Origin: Frigoribacterium sp. MEB024
GTDB taxonomy: Bacteria > Actinomycetota > Actinomycetes > Actinomycetales > Microbacteriaceae
Assembly (NCBI RefSeq): GCF_000878135.1
Contig: NZ_JXQZ01000004.1
Span: 1-38,368 of the forward strand
DNA: 38,368 bases
Direction of reading: 5' to 3'
The number at the start of each line of letters is the position of its first letter. Position 1 is the stretch's first letter. The position numbers were made by a program, and so were the translations under genes. Shown here one piece after another: positions 7,770 to 15,073 of this stretch. Under the pieces are notes generated by a model. That model was not told the origin of the DNA. It was given only the letters and a program-made list of their open reading frames with translations, and did not search any database.

Positions 7770-8352
7770 CGGCGTCGACGATCTGGCGGGTCGACAGGTC
7801 GTAGGTCGCGGCGTCGAGCCCGATCGGGTCGACCACGTCGTCGTCCTCCGGCCCGACGAGCGGCCCGCTGCCCCGGCGGGCGGCGACGAGGGCGACGGCG
7901 ACCCGGAGGCGATCGTCGGGGGCCACGCCGTGCAGGGCGACGTCGGCCTGGGCCGGGGCGACGAGCGCGCTCAGCCGCGCGAACTCTCGCAGGGTGAAGG
8001 TGACGCGCGTGACGCGTGGCACCAGCGAGACGACCGCCCGGCGGTGCTCGCGGGCCATGGCCAGCACGAGTCCCGGCCCGGCGAGGGTGCCTTCGACGAG
8101 CTGCCGGGCCCGGTGTCGTCCGAGGTCGAGGCCCAGGTCGCGCGCCCGGTCGAGGGTGGGGCGGGGTGGCGTCGCACCCTCGGGGGCCCGGGTGCCGGCG
8201 CTGCCCGTCGAGGCGCCGGGCAGGACGGCCCCGGGCAGGGCGTCGGCGAGGAGGGCCGCGGCGAGGGGCGAGCGGCAGAGATTGCCGGTGCAGACGGTCA
8301 GGACGGTCGCAACGGTCGCGAGGGTCGGGACGGTCGGTGCGGGAGGCGTCAT
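7729..8352 (-). CDS. Low-molecular-weight protein-tyrosine phosphatase
   Basis: This 207-residue protein has the P-loop VCTGNLCRSP with nucleophile Cys21 and Arg27 (C-x5-R). The late general-acid motif is DPIG, with Asp175 in the expected place. These are the defining features of LMW phosphatases such as Wzb/PtpA. ATG 8352 overlaps the kinase stop (ATGA), so kinase and phosphatase are co-translated. The partner very likely removes phosphate from the Tyr-rich tail of the adjacent BY-kinase and so cycles polysaccharide assembly; that link is from known kinase-phosphatase pairs, not shown here. About 40 residues longer than the usual LMW-PTP, with an Arg/Pro/Gly-rich insertion after the P-loop. 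The 3' end overlaps the polymerase gene by 41 bp. Confidence 0.92.
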   Translation of the reverse strand: MTPPAPTVPTLATVATVLTVCTGNLCRSPLAAALLADALPGAVLPGASTGSAGTRAPEGATPPRPTLDRARDLGLDLGRHRARQLVEGTLAGPGLVLAMAREHRRAVVSLVPRVTRVTFTLREFARLSALVAPAQADVALHGVAPDDRLRVAVALVAARRGSGPLVGPEDDDVVDPIGLDAATYDLSTRQIVDAVTLVSRYLGPVVG

Positions 8353-9752
8353 CGGCGTCGCTCTTCGGGCCCGGGGGTGGCGGACTGTGTCGTGAAGTAC
8401 CCCGTGTACGAGCCGTACCCGTAGGCGCCGGCCCCCCGCGCCGGGACCATGGTGAGGACGACGCCCAGGGTGCGGCTGCCGATCTCGGAGACCGAGGTCA
8501 GTGCCTGGCGCAGCTGGTGGCGGGTGGACCTTCGTGCCGCGGCGACCACGACGACGCCGCTCACACACCGGCTGAGCACGGCGGCGTCGGTCACGGGAAG
8601 CAGCGGAGGCGAGTCGATCACGACGAAGTCGTACGCGGCTTCGATCTCGGTGAGCAGGCTCACCATCGCCATCGAACCCAGGAGCTCGCTCGGGTTGGGC
8701 GGCACGCTGCCCGAGGGCAGCACACGGAGTCCGAGGAACCCCCACGGTTGGACGACGTCGTCGAGTTCGGCTCTGCCGACGAGCAGGTCGGTCAGGCCGG
8801 CCGCTCCTTCGAGGCCCATCACCTCGGCGACCCGGGGGCGGCGGAGGTCGGCATCGACGAGCAGCACGCTCGCCCCCGTCTCGGACAGGCAGACGGCGAG
8901 GTTGGCCGCCGTCGTCGACTTGCCCTCGCTCGGCATGGCCGACGTGACGACGAACGATCGGCGGCTGCCCTCGAAGGCCAGGAACTGCAGGTTGGTCCGC
9001 AGTGCACGGAACGACTCGGCGAGGGGGCTGCGAGGCTCGTCGTGGACGATGAGCGGCGTGGTCGAGGCGTCCGCGTGGAATCCGACGGCACCGATCACGG
9101 GGGTGTCGCCGAGTGCCTCGACGTCGCCCTTGCCGCGGATGCGTGTGTCGAGGGTGGAGCGCAGCAGGGCGAGGACGACTCCCCCGAGCAGGCCGACCGC
9201 GGCGGCGAGGCCGATCCACAGCACGGGGCGCGGGTTGGTCGGAGTCGTGGGGACGACGGGCTCGTCGAGCGTCTCGACCGTGACCAGGCTGCTGCCGCCG
9301 CCCTCGGGCCGTTCGAGCTCGTCCTCGACCACGGTCTCGAAGCTCGCCGCCACCGCGCCCGCGAGTCGGGCGGACCGCGCGGGGTCGGTGTCGGTGACGC
9401 GGATCGTGATCAGAGAGGTGTTGACCGGACTGCTCGCCTCGACGCGTGCGGCGAGCTGTGCCGGTGTGGTGTCGAGCTGCCACTCGTCGATGACCGGTTG
9501 CAGGACGCGCCCCGAGGTGACGACGTCGACGTACGACCGCACCTTGGCCTGGGCCGCGCTGCTGCCCTGGACGAGGTCGCCGGCGTCGGACGCGCCGAGC
9601 GACGACACCGAGACGAACAGCTGGGTGCGGGACGAGTATGTCTTGGTCGTCAGCAACGACGCGACGGCACCGACCAGGACGGCTCCGATGGCCAGGACGA
9701 CGATGAGTTGCCAGCTCGACCGGACCACGGCGACGAAGGCTCTGAGTTCCAC
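8349..9752 (-). CDS. Wzz-domain/bacterial tyrosine kinase (chain-length regulator)
   Basis: This 467-residue fusion has an N-terminal Wzz (chain-length determinant) domain between two membrane helices (about residues 17-35 and 176-197). A cytoplasmic BY-kinase ATPase follows. Walker A is SAMPSEGKSTTAANLA (Lys278), Walker A' is LLVDADLRRP (Asp300, Asp302), and Walker B is FVVIDSPP (Asp380). The C-terminal Tyr cluster is GAYGYGSYTGYF, the expected autophosphorylation site. Such proteins control export and chain length of capsule or exopolysaccharide through phosphorylation cycling. The single-polypeptide layout resembles the proteobacterial Wzc form and is also common in actinobacteria. ATG 9752 is preceded by a GGAGGAAC Shine-Dalgarno sequence. 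The downstream phosphatase overlaps by 4 bp. Confidence 0.93.
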   Translation of the reverse strand: MELRAFVAVVRSSWQLIVVLAIGAVLVGAVASLLTTKTYSSRTQLFVSVSSLGASDAGDLVQGSSAAQAKVRSYVDVVTSGRVLQPVIDEWQLDTTPAQLAARVEASSPVNTSLITIRVTDTDPARSARLAGAVAASFETVVEDELERPEGGGSSLVTVETLDEPVVPTTPTNPRPVLWIGLAAAVGLLGGVVLALLRSTLDTRIRGKGDVEALGDTPVIGAVGFHADASTTPLIVHDEPRSPLAESFRALRTNLQFLAFEGSRRSFVVTSAMPSEGKSTTAANLAVCLSETGASVLLVDADLRRPRVAEVMGLEGAAGLTDLLVGRAELDDVVQPWGFLGLRVLPSGSVPPNPSELLGSMAMVSLLTEIEAAYDFVVIDSPPLLPVTDAAVLSRCVSGVVVVAAARRSTRHQLRQALTSVSEIGSRTLGVVLTMVPARGAGAYGYGSYTGYFTTQSATPGPEERRR

Positions 9753-9776
9753 GGGGGTTCCTCCAGGTGGTCGCGG

Positions 9777-10979
9777 TCAGGCCCGGGTGAGGGCCGCGAG
9801 CACGACGTCGGCCTTGTGGCGCCATGTGGCGTCGCGCGGGATGGCGGCCGGGCGCCGGGGCACGCGGGCCCCGTCCCTGGTCAGGGCGGCGAGGGCGGTG
9901 GCGTGGCGGTCGAGGTCTTCGACCACCACCCCGTCGAGACCCCTCTGGTCGACGCCGCAGATCGGGGTGCTCAGCACGGGGAGCCCGGCGGCGCGGTACT
10001 CGTAGGTCTTGATCACGTCACCGCCGACCTCGCGCTCGCCCACGTGGTGCGGGACCCACCCGACGTCGAAGGATCGCAGCAGCTCGGGGACGTGCGTGTA
10101 GTGGACGTCGCCCGTCATCGTCACGTTGGGCTCGCGGTCGAGCACCCGGTACTCGCGGTCGAGCACGGGCCCGGCGAAGACGAAGGTCGTGTCGCGGCGG
10201 GCGGCGACGGTCGCGAGGACTCCCGCGAGGTCGACGCGTCGTCCGATCTTGCCGACGTAGCCCACGGTCGTGGGCCCGATGGCCGTCGACCGCTGGTCGA
10301 AGCGGTGCGGGTCGCAGCCGTTGGGCAGCTCGACGACGTCGTCGCGGCCGTGACGGCGTGCCAGGTCGGCCGTGCCGGCGCCGTTCGCCGTGACGACGTC
10401 GGCGCGGTCGAACGCCACCGCGTACGCCTCGTCGACCGCGGATCGGACGCCGGCGAACGCGTAGTGACGGCTCCAGTCGTCGAGCAGGTCGAGGACGACG
10501 CGGCGCCGACCGTCGAAGGGGCTGGCGCCGTGCTGGGCGAGGGCGACGAAGGGGTTCCAGACGAGGGCGGGCACGTCGGCCACCGACTCGGGCAGCACCG
10601 GGTACGACCTCGCCGACGTCGCCCACCAGCGGCGGCGGTCGCGCGGGTCGGGCACCCGCGCCACCCTGGTCTCGACCGGATGGGTGCCGGTCGCGGGCCG
10701 CCCGGGCGGACGCCGTCGGACGACCCGCGTGAGGGCCGGCTCGGGGCGCGACACGACGGCGACGCCGCCGCGGTCGGCGAGGTCGTGGCCCAGCCACTCG
10801 ATCAGGTGGCCGTCGCGGGTGCGGTAGCCCTCGCGCAGCAGCTTGTGCTGCCCGTGCATGGGGTAGGCGAGCAGGGCGGGGGCTCGGTCGGTGGAGACGG
10901 GCAGTCGGAAGGCGCGGTGAGGTCGCACGAGGGCCTCTCGGAGATCGGCAGGACGCACGGGCAGGTGCGGTGACCGCAC
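9777..10979 (-). CDS. Glycosyltransferase, GT4/GT1-like, EPS cluster
   Basis: This 400-residue cytosolic protein starts at GTG 10979; I see no clear alternative start before LVRPHRAFRLP. The acceptor-side half has WNPFVALAQHGASPFDGRR, LDLLDDWSRHYAFAGVR and VVTANGAGTADLARRHG, where a substrate-binding 'DxxDDW' pattern typical of several EPS glycosyltransferases is visible. The donor half has TTVGYVGKIGRRVDLAGVLATV, TFVFAGPVLDREY and DVIKTYEYRAAGLPVLSTPICGV, matching a GT-B fold. It is the promoter-proximal gene of the minus-strand operon with the kinase and phosphatase (24-bp gap). It should act with the two plus-strand transferases on the same glycan. The sugar specificity is unknown. Confidence 0.82.
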   Translation of the reverse strand: MRSPHLPVRPADLREALVRPHRAFRLPVSTDRAPALLAYPMHGQHKLLREGYRTRDGHLIEWLGHDLADRGGVAVVSRPEPALTRVVRRRPPGRPATGTHPVETRVARVPDPRDRRRWWATSARSYPVLPESVADVPALVWNPFVALAQHGASPFDGRRRVVLDLLDDWSRHYAFAGVRSAVDEAYAVAFDRADVVTANGAGTADLARRHGRDDVVELPNGCDPHRFDQRSTAIGPTTVGYVGKIGRRVDLAGVLATVAARRDTTFVFAGPVLDREYRVLDREPNVTMTGDVHYTHVPELLRSFDVGWVPHHVGEREVGGDVIKTYEYRAAGLPVLSTPICGVDQRGLDGVVVEDLDRHATALAALTRDGARVPRRPAAIPRDATWRHKADVVLAALTRA

Positions 10980-11088
10980 GCCACCGTGACGGCGTCATGT
11001 CACGCGTGGCATGCGCAGTATTGCATTAAATCCACCGGCTCGGGTCGGGGTCGATCGGCCACGGCGACGACTCGTGGATGATGGGTGC
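10980..11088. promoter_or_regulatory. Divergent promoter region of EPS operon and DUF3151 gene
   Basis: These 109 bp separate divergent genes. They include an A/T-rich patch (TATTGCATTAAAT, 11019-11031) likely to hold the minus-strand promoter. A palindrome, CGTGAC-N8-GTCACG (10985-11004), sits between that patch and the glycosyltransferase start. For the plus-strand gene, GATGAT (11077-11082) stands six bases before ATG 11089 and is a weak candidate -10 for a leaderless message. The exact promoters are uncertain. Confidence 0.45.
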
Positions 11089-11505
11089 ATGACCTCCACG
11101 AACCTGCTCGGCGTGCCCGAGACCCGGCTGCCCGCCGAACCCGCCGTCCTCGCCGACCTCGAGACCCTCACCACGGCCGAGGTCGTCACGGCCCACCCCA
11201 CGTCGTCCCTGGCCTGGGCGCTGCTCAGCGACGAGGCCGCCGCCCGCGGGGCCGAGCTCGAGGCCTACGCCTACGCCCGGGTCGGCTACCACCGCGGGCT
11301 CGACGCCCTGCGCAAGGCGGGCTGGCGCGGCCAGGGCCCCGTGCCGTGGTCGCACGAGCCCAACCGCGGCGTGCTGCGGTCTCTCTTCGCCCTCCGTCGG
11401 GGCGCGACCGCCATCGGCGAGACCGACGAGGTCGAGCGCCTGACGACGTTCCTCGGTGACGCCGACCCGAGCGTCCTGCTGACGCTCGAGGCCCAGGCGG
11501 GCTGA
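11089..11505 (+). CDS. DUF3151 family protein
   Basis: This 138-residue protein matches the actinobacterial DUF3151 family by its signature stretches NLLGVPETRLP, VVTAHPTSSLAWALLSDEAA, AYAYARVGYHRGLDALRKAG and GPVPWSHEPNRG. It has no membrane segment or signal peptide, so it is presumably cytosolic. No biochemical function is established for the family, and its His/Trp-rich core is strongly conserved. ATG 11089 is preferred: it gives the usual family length and N-terminus, while upstream in-frame codons from 11011 add unrelated residues. It is monocistronic and followed by a perfect hairpin terminator. Confidence 0.88.
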   Translation: MTSTNLLGVPETRLPAEPAVLADLETLTTAEVVTAHPTSSLAWALLSDEAAARGAELEAYAYARVGYHRGLDALRKAGWRGQGPVPWSHEPNRGVLRSLFALRRGATAIGETDEVERLTTFLGDADPSVLLTLEAQAG

Positions 11506-11524
11506 CCGGCGCGACCGACGTCGA

Positions 11525-11568
11525 GAACGCAGGAGGCGCGGGTCACCCGACCCGCGCCTCCTGCGTTC
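11525..11568. terminator. Perfect 20-bp hairpin between convergent genes
   Basis: A 20-bp perfect stem (11525-11544 with 11549-11568) closes a 4-nt ACCC loop. It sits between the stops of the DUF3151 gene and the oppositely oriented YhgE/Pip gene, so it can end transcription from both sides. There is no U-tract. Each arm contains one AGGAGGCGCG decamer, so the terminator is built from two inverted copies of the repeat. Confidence 0.85.
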
Positions 11569-11595
11569 CCGACGGCGACCGCCGCCGCGCCGGCC

Positions 11596-13599
11596 TCAGC
11601 CGATCAGTGACGGCCGCAGATCGCGCAGCGTGCGCGCACGCGTCATCCGGGAGGTCGCCACCCAGGTCAGCACGAGCGCGCCCAGCAGCCAGGCCGCCAG
11701 CACGCCGGCGTCGCCCCAGGCCGCGGCCGAGCTGCCGCCGTACATCACCTGGCGCAGGCCGTCGGTGGCGTAGCTCATCGGCAGCACGAAGTGCAGCGCC
11801 GCGAGCGGGGCGGGCAGGGTCTGCCAGGGGAACGTGCCGCCGGCCGTGACGAGCTGCACGACCATCAACACCAGGCCGAGGAACTGCCCGACGCTGCCGA
11901 GCCAGACGTTGAGCGTCATGATGATCGCCGCGAACGCCGCCGAGGCGAGGGCCATCAGTCCGATCATGCCGAGCGGGTGGGCGACCTCGAAACCGAGCGC
12001 CTGCGTGACGATCACGTAGAGCGCCACCATCTGGACGACGCCGAGCACGACCGGGGCCAGCCAGCCGGCCAGCGAGATTCGTACGGGGGCCTTGACGGCC
12101 GTGATCGCCCGCTTCGAGATCGGCTTCACGATCAGGAACAGTGCGTACATGCCGATCCAGGCCGCGAGGCTGATGAAGAACGGGGCGAGCCCCGCTCCGT
12201 AGGTGCCGGCACTGGTCAGCGCGGCGTCCTTCACCGAGACGGGGTCGCTGATGGCGCTGGCCTGGTCGTCACGCGTCTGCTCGGTGCTCGAGGGGATCTC
12301 GCCGAGTCCGCTCTGCAGCCCGTCGCGGAGCTGTGTGGTGCCGGTGTCGAGGCTGACCACGCCGTCGCGCAGCGAGGTGGCGCCGCTGCTCAGGGTGTCG
12401 AGGCCGGTCGCGAGGGTCGAGGCTCCCGTGGCGGCGCTCGCCGCACCCGTGGCGAGCTGCGACGAGCCGGTGGCGGCCGACGAGATGCCCTGGGTCAGGG
12501 CCGGCGTGGCGGCGGACAGGGTCGCGGCACCGGTCGAGACCTGGTCGGCGCCCGTGGCGAGCTGCCCCACCTGGGTGTTCAGCCCTTGGATCTGAGTGTT
12601 CGCGTCCTGGAGGGCGGTCGTCAGCGACTCGGTCGCGGGGGCGAAGGTCGCGGCGATCTGCTGGATCTGCTCGTCGGTGTACCCCTGCTGCCGCAGGGCT
12701 CCGGCGATCTGCTGCTGCGCCTGCTGCTGGGCGGCGGGCAGGGCGGCCGCGGCCGTCGCGCTCGTCGTCGCCGCGTCGGCCACGCCGGTGGCCAACGCGT
12801 CGTTGCCTGCCGCGACCTGGGCGGCGCCGTCCGCCAGGGTCTGGGTCTGCGCGGGCAGGTCCGTCGTCTGGGTCTTCAGGGTCTGCAGACCGGTGTCCAG
12901 CGCGGACGCGCCCGAGCTGAGCTGGCTCGCGCCGTCGGCGAGGGTGTGGGCCCCGGTCGCCGCGTCGGCCGCGCCGTCGGCCAGCTGGTTCGCCCCGGCG
13001 ACGGCCGAACCGGTGCCGGCGACGAGCTGGTTCGCCCCGTCGACCGCGCTGCCCAGGTTCGCGCGCACGTCGGCCAGGCCGACCAGCAGTCGGCCCGCTG
13101 CTTCTTTGCCGACCTTCTCGGTGACCGACGCCCGGATGGTCTTCGCGGCCTGCTCGGCGATCGTGGACGAGAGGTAGCTGTTGACGTCGCTCGTCGCGAG
13201 GGTGATCTGTGCCCGCTTCGGGTCGTCGCCGCTCGCCGAGGTCAGGTCGTCGCTGAAACCCTTCGGGATCGTGAAGGTGAAGTCGTAGGTCTGGTCGCGC
13301 AGGCCCGCCGCGGCCTGGGCCGCCGAGACCACGTGCCAGTCGAAGTCGCCGCCGTCGGTGATCTGGTCGGTGACCTCGTCGCCGTAGTTCACCGTCTCGC
13401 CGTCGACCGTCGTGCCGGCGTCGGTGTTGACGAGTGCGGCCGGGATCTGGTCGAGCTTCGCGTAGGGGTCCTGGTTGGCCCAGAGGTACAGGCCGCCGTA
13501 CAGCAGCGGCACGGTCATCAGCGCGACGAGTGCCAGGCGGGCGAGCGGGGTGGCGGTGAGGCGCTGCAGCTCGGAACGGACGAGGGCGTAGATCTTCAC
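11596..13599 (-). CDS. YhgE/Pip-type ABC-2-like membrane protein
   Basis: This 667-residue protein has an N-terminal membrane helix (LALVALMTVPLLYGGLYLW), then the characteristic YhgE/Pip stretch (PYAKLDQIPAALVNTDAG) and an extracytoplasmic region. A long coil of degenerate GAxxLxxG-type repeats runs about residues 185-430. Five C-terminal membrane helices start near residue 478 and include the ABC-2-like VQLVTAGGTFPWQTLP. Length and order fit the YhgE/Pip family, which includes phage-infection proteins and ESX/type VII-associated or lipid-export-related proteins; exact transport roles are unsettled. GTG 13599 overlaps the upstream gene's stop by 4 bp (GTGA). Last gene of the TetR operon. Confidence 0.88.
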   Translation of the reverse strand: MKIYALVRSELQRLTATPLARLALVALMTVPLLYGGLYLWANQDPYAKLDQIPAALVNTDAGTTVDGETVNYGDEVTDQITDGGDFDWHVVSAAQAAAGLRDQTYDFTFTIPKGFSDDLTSASGDDPKRAQITLATSDVNSYLSSTIAEQAAKTIRASVTEKVGKEAAGRLLVGLADVRANLGSAVDGANQLVAGTGSAVAGANQLADGAADAATGAHTLADGASQLSSGASALDTGLQTLKTQTTDLPAQTQTLADGAAQVAAGNDALATGVADAATTSATAAAALPAAQQQAQQQIAGALRQQGYTDEQIQQIAATFAPATESLTTALQDANTQIQGLNTQVGQLATGADQVSTGAATLSAATPALTQGISSAATGSSQLATGAASAATGASTLATGLDTLSSGATSLRDGVVSLDTGTTQLRDGLQSGLGEIPSSTEQTRDDQASAISDPVSVKDAALTSAGTYGAGLAPFFISLAAWIGMYALFLIVKPISKRAITAVKAPVRISLAGWLAPVVLGVVQMVALYVIVTQALGFEVAHPLGMIGLMALASAAFAAIIMTLNVWLGSVGQFLGLVLMVVQLVTAGGTFPWQTLPAPLAALHFVLPMSYATDGLRQVMYGGSSAAAWGDAGVLAAWLLGALVLTWVATSRMTRARTLRDLRPSLIG

Positions 13600-14324
13600 G
13601 GCTGGTCGCTTTCGACGGGGGTGTCGGTGGTGGTGGCGACCACGGTGTCGTCGGGGGAGGAAGGAGGGGCGGTGTCGGTCTCGGGCACGGTGTCGGTCTC
13701 GACCGCAGCCGTCGGGGCGAACTCGGGCGTGGGCAGCGACTCGATCGTCGCGAGGGCCGCGAACCCGGTGATCGTCAGCACCGTGTAGTCACGACCGACG
13801 AGGTCGTGGACGACCGAGAGCCAGGCGGCGACGTCGCCCCCGTGACGTTCGGGGGTCGTCACGATCAGCCCGCGTACCTCGGGACGCAGCACGGCCAACT
13901 CGCAGAGCAGGCGGACGCGCAGTTCGGTGGGCAGGGCGCTCAGGCGCGTCCGCTCGTGTTCGCGCAGGCCGATCTCGTCGAGCAGCAGTCGAGCCGAGGC
14001 CTTGTCGGCTCGGAGCCCGGCCAGGGCGAGTTCTTCCCGGGCGACCTGCACGACCGTGAGGGCGGCGAAGGGTTCGGCGACGGTGGGTGTGTCGACGAGG
14101 GCGAAGGAGGCGCGGATCGCCGCGTCGTCCGACCGGCCGTCGACCGTCACCCGGCCGGCCTCGGGGCGCATGCGGCCGCCCGCGACGAGCGATGCGAGGG
14201 TGGGCGCGTTCTCGGTCTCGACCGCCACGAAGCCGGGGGTCCAGCGGTCGGCGACCGCGCTGAGCGGGGGCAGGGCCGCCCCGGGGCCGTCGCCGATCGC
14301 GACGTCGTGCAGTTCGAGTCTCAT
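13596..14324 (-). CDS. Degenerate ABC-ATPase-like protein, no Walker motifs
   Basis: This 242-residue cytosolic protein lines up with an ABC transporter ATPase but lacks the catalytic residues. Where a Walker A loop (GxxGxGKST) should lie before LRPxxGxVxVDG, it reads ETENAPTLASLVAGGRMRPE, with no lysine. The signature region reads LSALPTELRVRLLCELAVL instead of LSGGxxxR. The Walker B position reads VRGLIVTTPE instead of LLLLDEP. The overall spacing (VDG, Q-loop-like FALVDTP, signature, B-like) is kept, so this looks like a pseudo-ATPase, not a frameshifted gene. The last 40 residues are an acidic Thr/Asp/Pro tail. ATG 14324 overlaps the TetR stop and its own stop overlaps the YhgE/Pip start, implying tight co-translation and complex formation. 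The ABC ancestry is my inference from pattern. Confidence 0.6.
   Translation of the reverse strand: MRLELHDVAIGDGPGAALPPLSAVADRWTPGFVAVETENAPTLASLVAGGRMRPEAGRVTVDGRSDDAAIRASFALVDTPTVAEPFAALTVVQVAREELALAGLRADKASARLLLDEIGLREHERTRLSALPTELRVRLLCELAVLRPEVRGLIVTTPERHGGDVAAWLSVVHDLVGRDYTVLTITGFAALATIESLPTPEFAPTAAVETDTVPETDTAPPSSPDDTVVATTTDTPVESDQP
14105..14114 (+). repeat. Copy of interspersed AGGAGGCGCG decamer
   Basis: This is an exact copy inside the ABC-ATPase-like gene; a one-mismatch copy lies nearby in the TetR gene at 14350. Confidence 0.6.
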
Positions 14325-15013
14325 GCGGGTTCTCCGGTCGGGGGCGTCGAGGAGGCGCCGGTCGCCTGTTCGGGAGGGAGCGCGAGTTCCGGGGCCGTCG
14401 CGACGAGGTCTCCGGCGGTGCGCCAGTCGAGGCCGACGACGCCGAGCACGGCGAGCATGACGAGTCGGTGGCCCTCGGCGCGGCTGAGTCGCTGCGTCGT
14501 GGCCTCGTCGAGCACCGACAGGGCGGCACCCTCGACGAGGTGCGCGAGCGTGCGGGGAGCGATGTCGTCGCGCATGCGTCCGGACTCGACGCCGCGCCGC
14601 ACGACGTCGCGCACGGCCTTGCGGAGCGGGGCGAGCGCCTCGCCGACCTCGTGGGCCATCGGACCGCGCACGGTCAGCTGGGCCATGACCCGCACGTGCT
14701 CGACCTCGGCCCAGAGCAGGGCGGCCAGGGAGGCGAGCTGCACGACCGGATCCGCGATCGGGGCGGGTCGAGCGGCGACGGCGATGCGGGCGGCACCGCG
14801 GAGGCTGACCTCGCGCACCAGGTCGTCCCGCGTGGCGAAGTGGCCGTAGACCGAGCGACGCGAGAGGCCCGCCTCGGCGGCGATGGCTTCGAGCGACACG
14901 GACGGGTCGCGGTTGAGCAGCAACGCCGCGGCGGTGATCAGCGCATCGCGGTTCGCGGTGGCGTCACGGCGTGGCGCGCGGGTGGCGCGGACGAGGGGAT
15001 CGGCGGCAGGCAT
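14321..15013 (-). CDS. TetR-family transcriptional regulator of YhgE/Pip operon
   Basis: This 230-residue protein has a TetR N-terminal helix-turn-helix: RDALITAAALLLNRDPSVSLEAIAAEAGLSRRSVYGHFATRDDLVREV (about residues 22-70). The variable C-terminal domain contains many Leu/Val/Ala and is of ligand-binding type. It is the first gene of a three-gene overlapping operon with the ABC-like and YhgE/Pip genes, so it most likely regulates this operon. ATG 15013 has a TACGAT -10 box six bases upstream, giving a leaderless transcript, with TTGCAC as -35. A 7-bp-arm palindrome overlaps the -35, as expected for autorepression. The ligand is unknown. Confidence 0.88.
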   Translation of the reverse strand: MPAADPLVRATRAPRRDATANRDALITAAALLLNRDPSVSLEAIAAEAGLSRRSVYGHFATRDDLVREVSLRGAARIAVAARPAPIADPVVQLASLAALLWAEVEHVRVMAQLTVRGPMAHEVGEALAPLRKAVRDVVRRGVESGRMRDDIAPRTLAHLVEGAALSVLDEATTQRLSRAEGHRLVMLAVLGVVGLDWRTAGDLVATAPELALPPEQATGASSTPPTGEPA

Positions 15014-15019
15014 GCCCTG

Positions 15020-15048
15020 ATCGTACGATCTTGCACACCTTTGTGCAA
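15020..15048 (-). promoter_or_regulatory. TetR-operon promoter with candidate autoregulatory operator
   Basis: On the minus strand TTGCAC (15048-15043), a 17-bp spacer and TACGAT (15025-15020) form a near-ideal promoter, six bases before ATG 15013. The -35 lies in the palindrome TTGCACACCTTTGTGCAA (15031-15048; 7-bp arms, 4-bp centre). The -10 lies in the 12-bp palindrome GATCGTACGATC (15020-15031, give or take one base). Either could bind the TetR dimer. Confidence 0.7.
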
Positions 15049-15073
15049 CTTATTTTGGCACCGCGGTCGTCGG

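Noticed and set aside
7729-9825. 698-codon minus-strand open frame through the kinase and phosphatase genes
   Set aside because: Its first two-thirds are an Arg/Pro/Gly-rich shadow of the kinase gene in another frame; only the last 207 codons (phosphatase) are real.
8016-10973. 985-codon plus-strand open frame opposite the kinase and glycosyltransferase genes
   Set aside because: Asp/Gly/Val/His-rich low-complexity translation typical of antisense frames in high-GC DNA.
13596-14324. ABC-ATPase-like gene as a pseudogene
   Set aside because: The frame is intact, with 4-bp overlaps at both ends. Motif loss looks like specialised change, not decay, so I kept it as a CDS.
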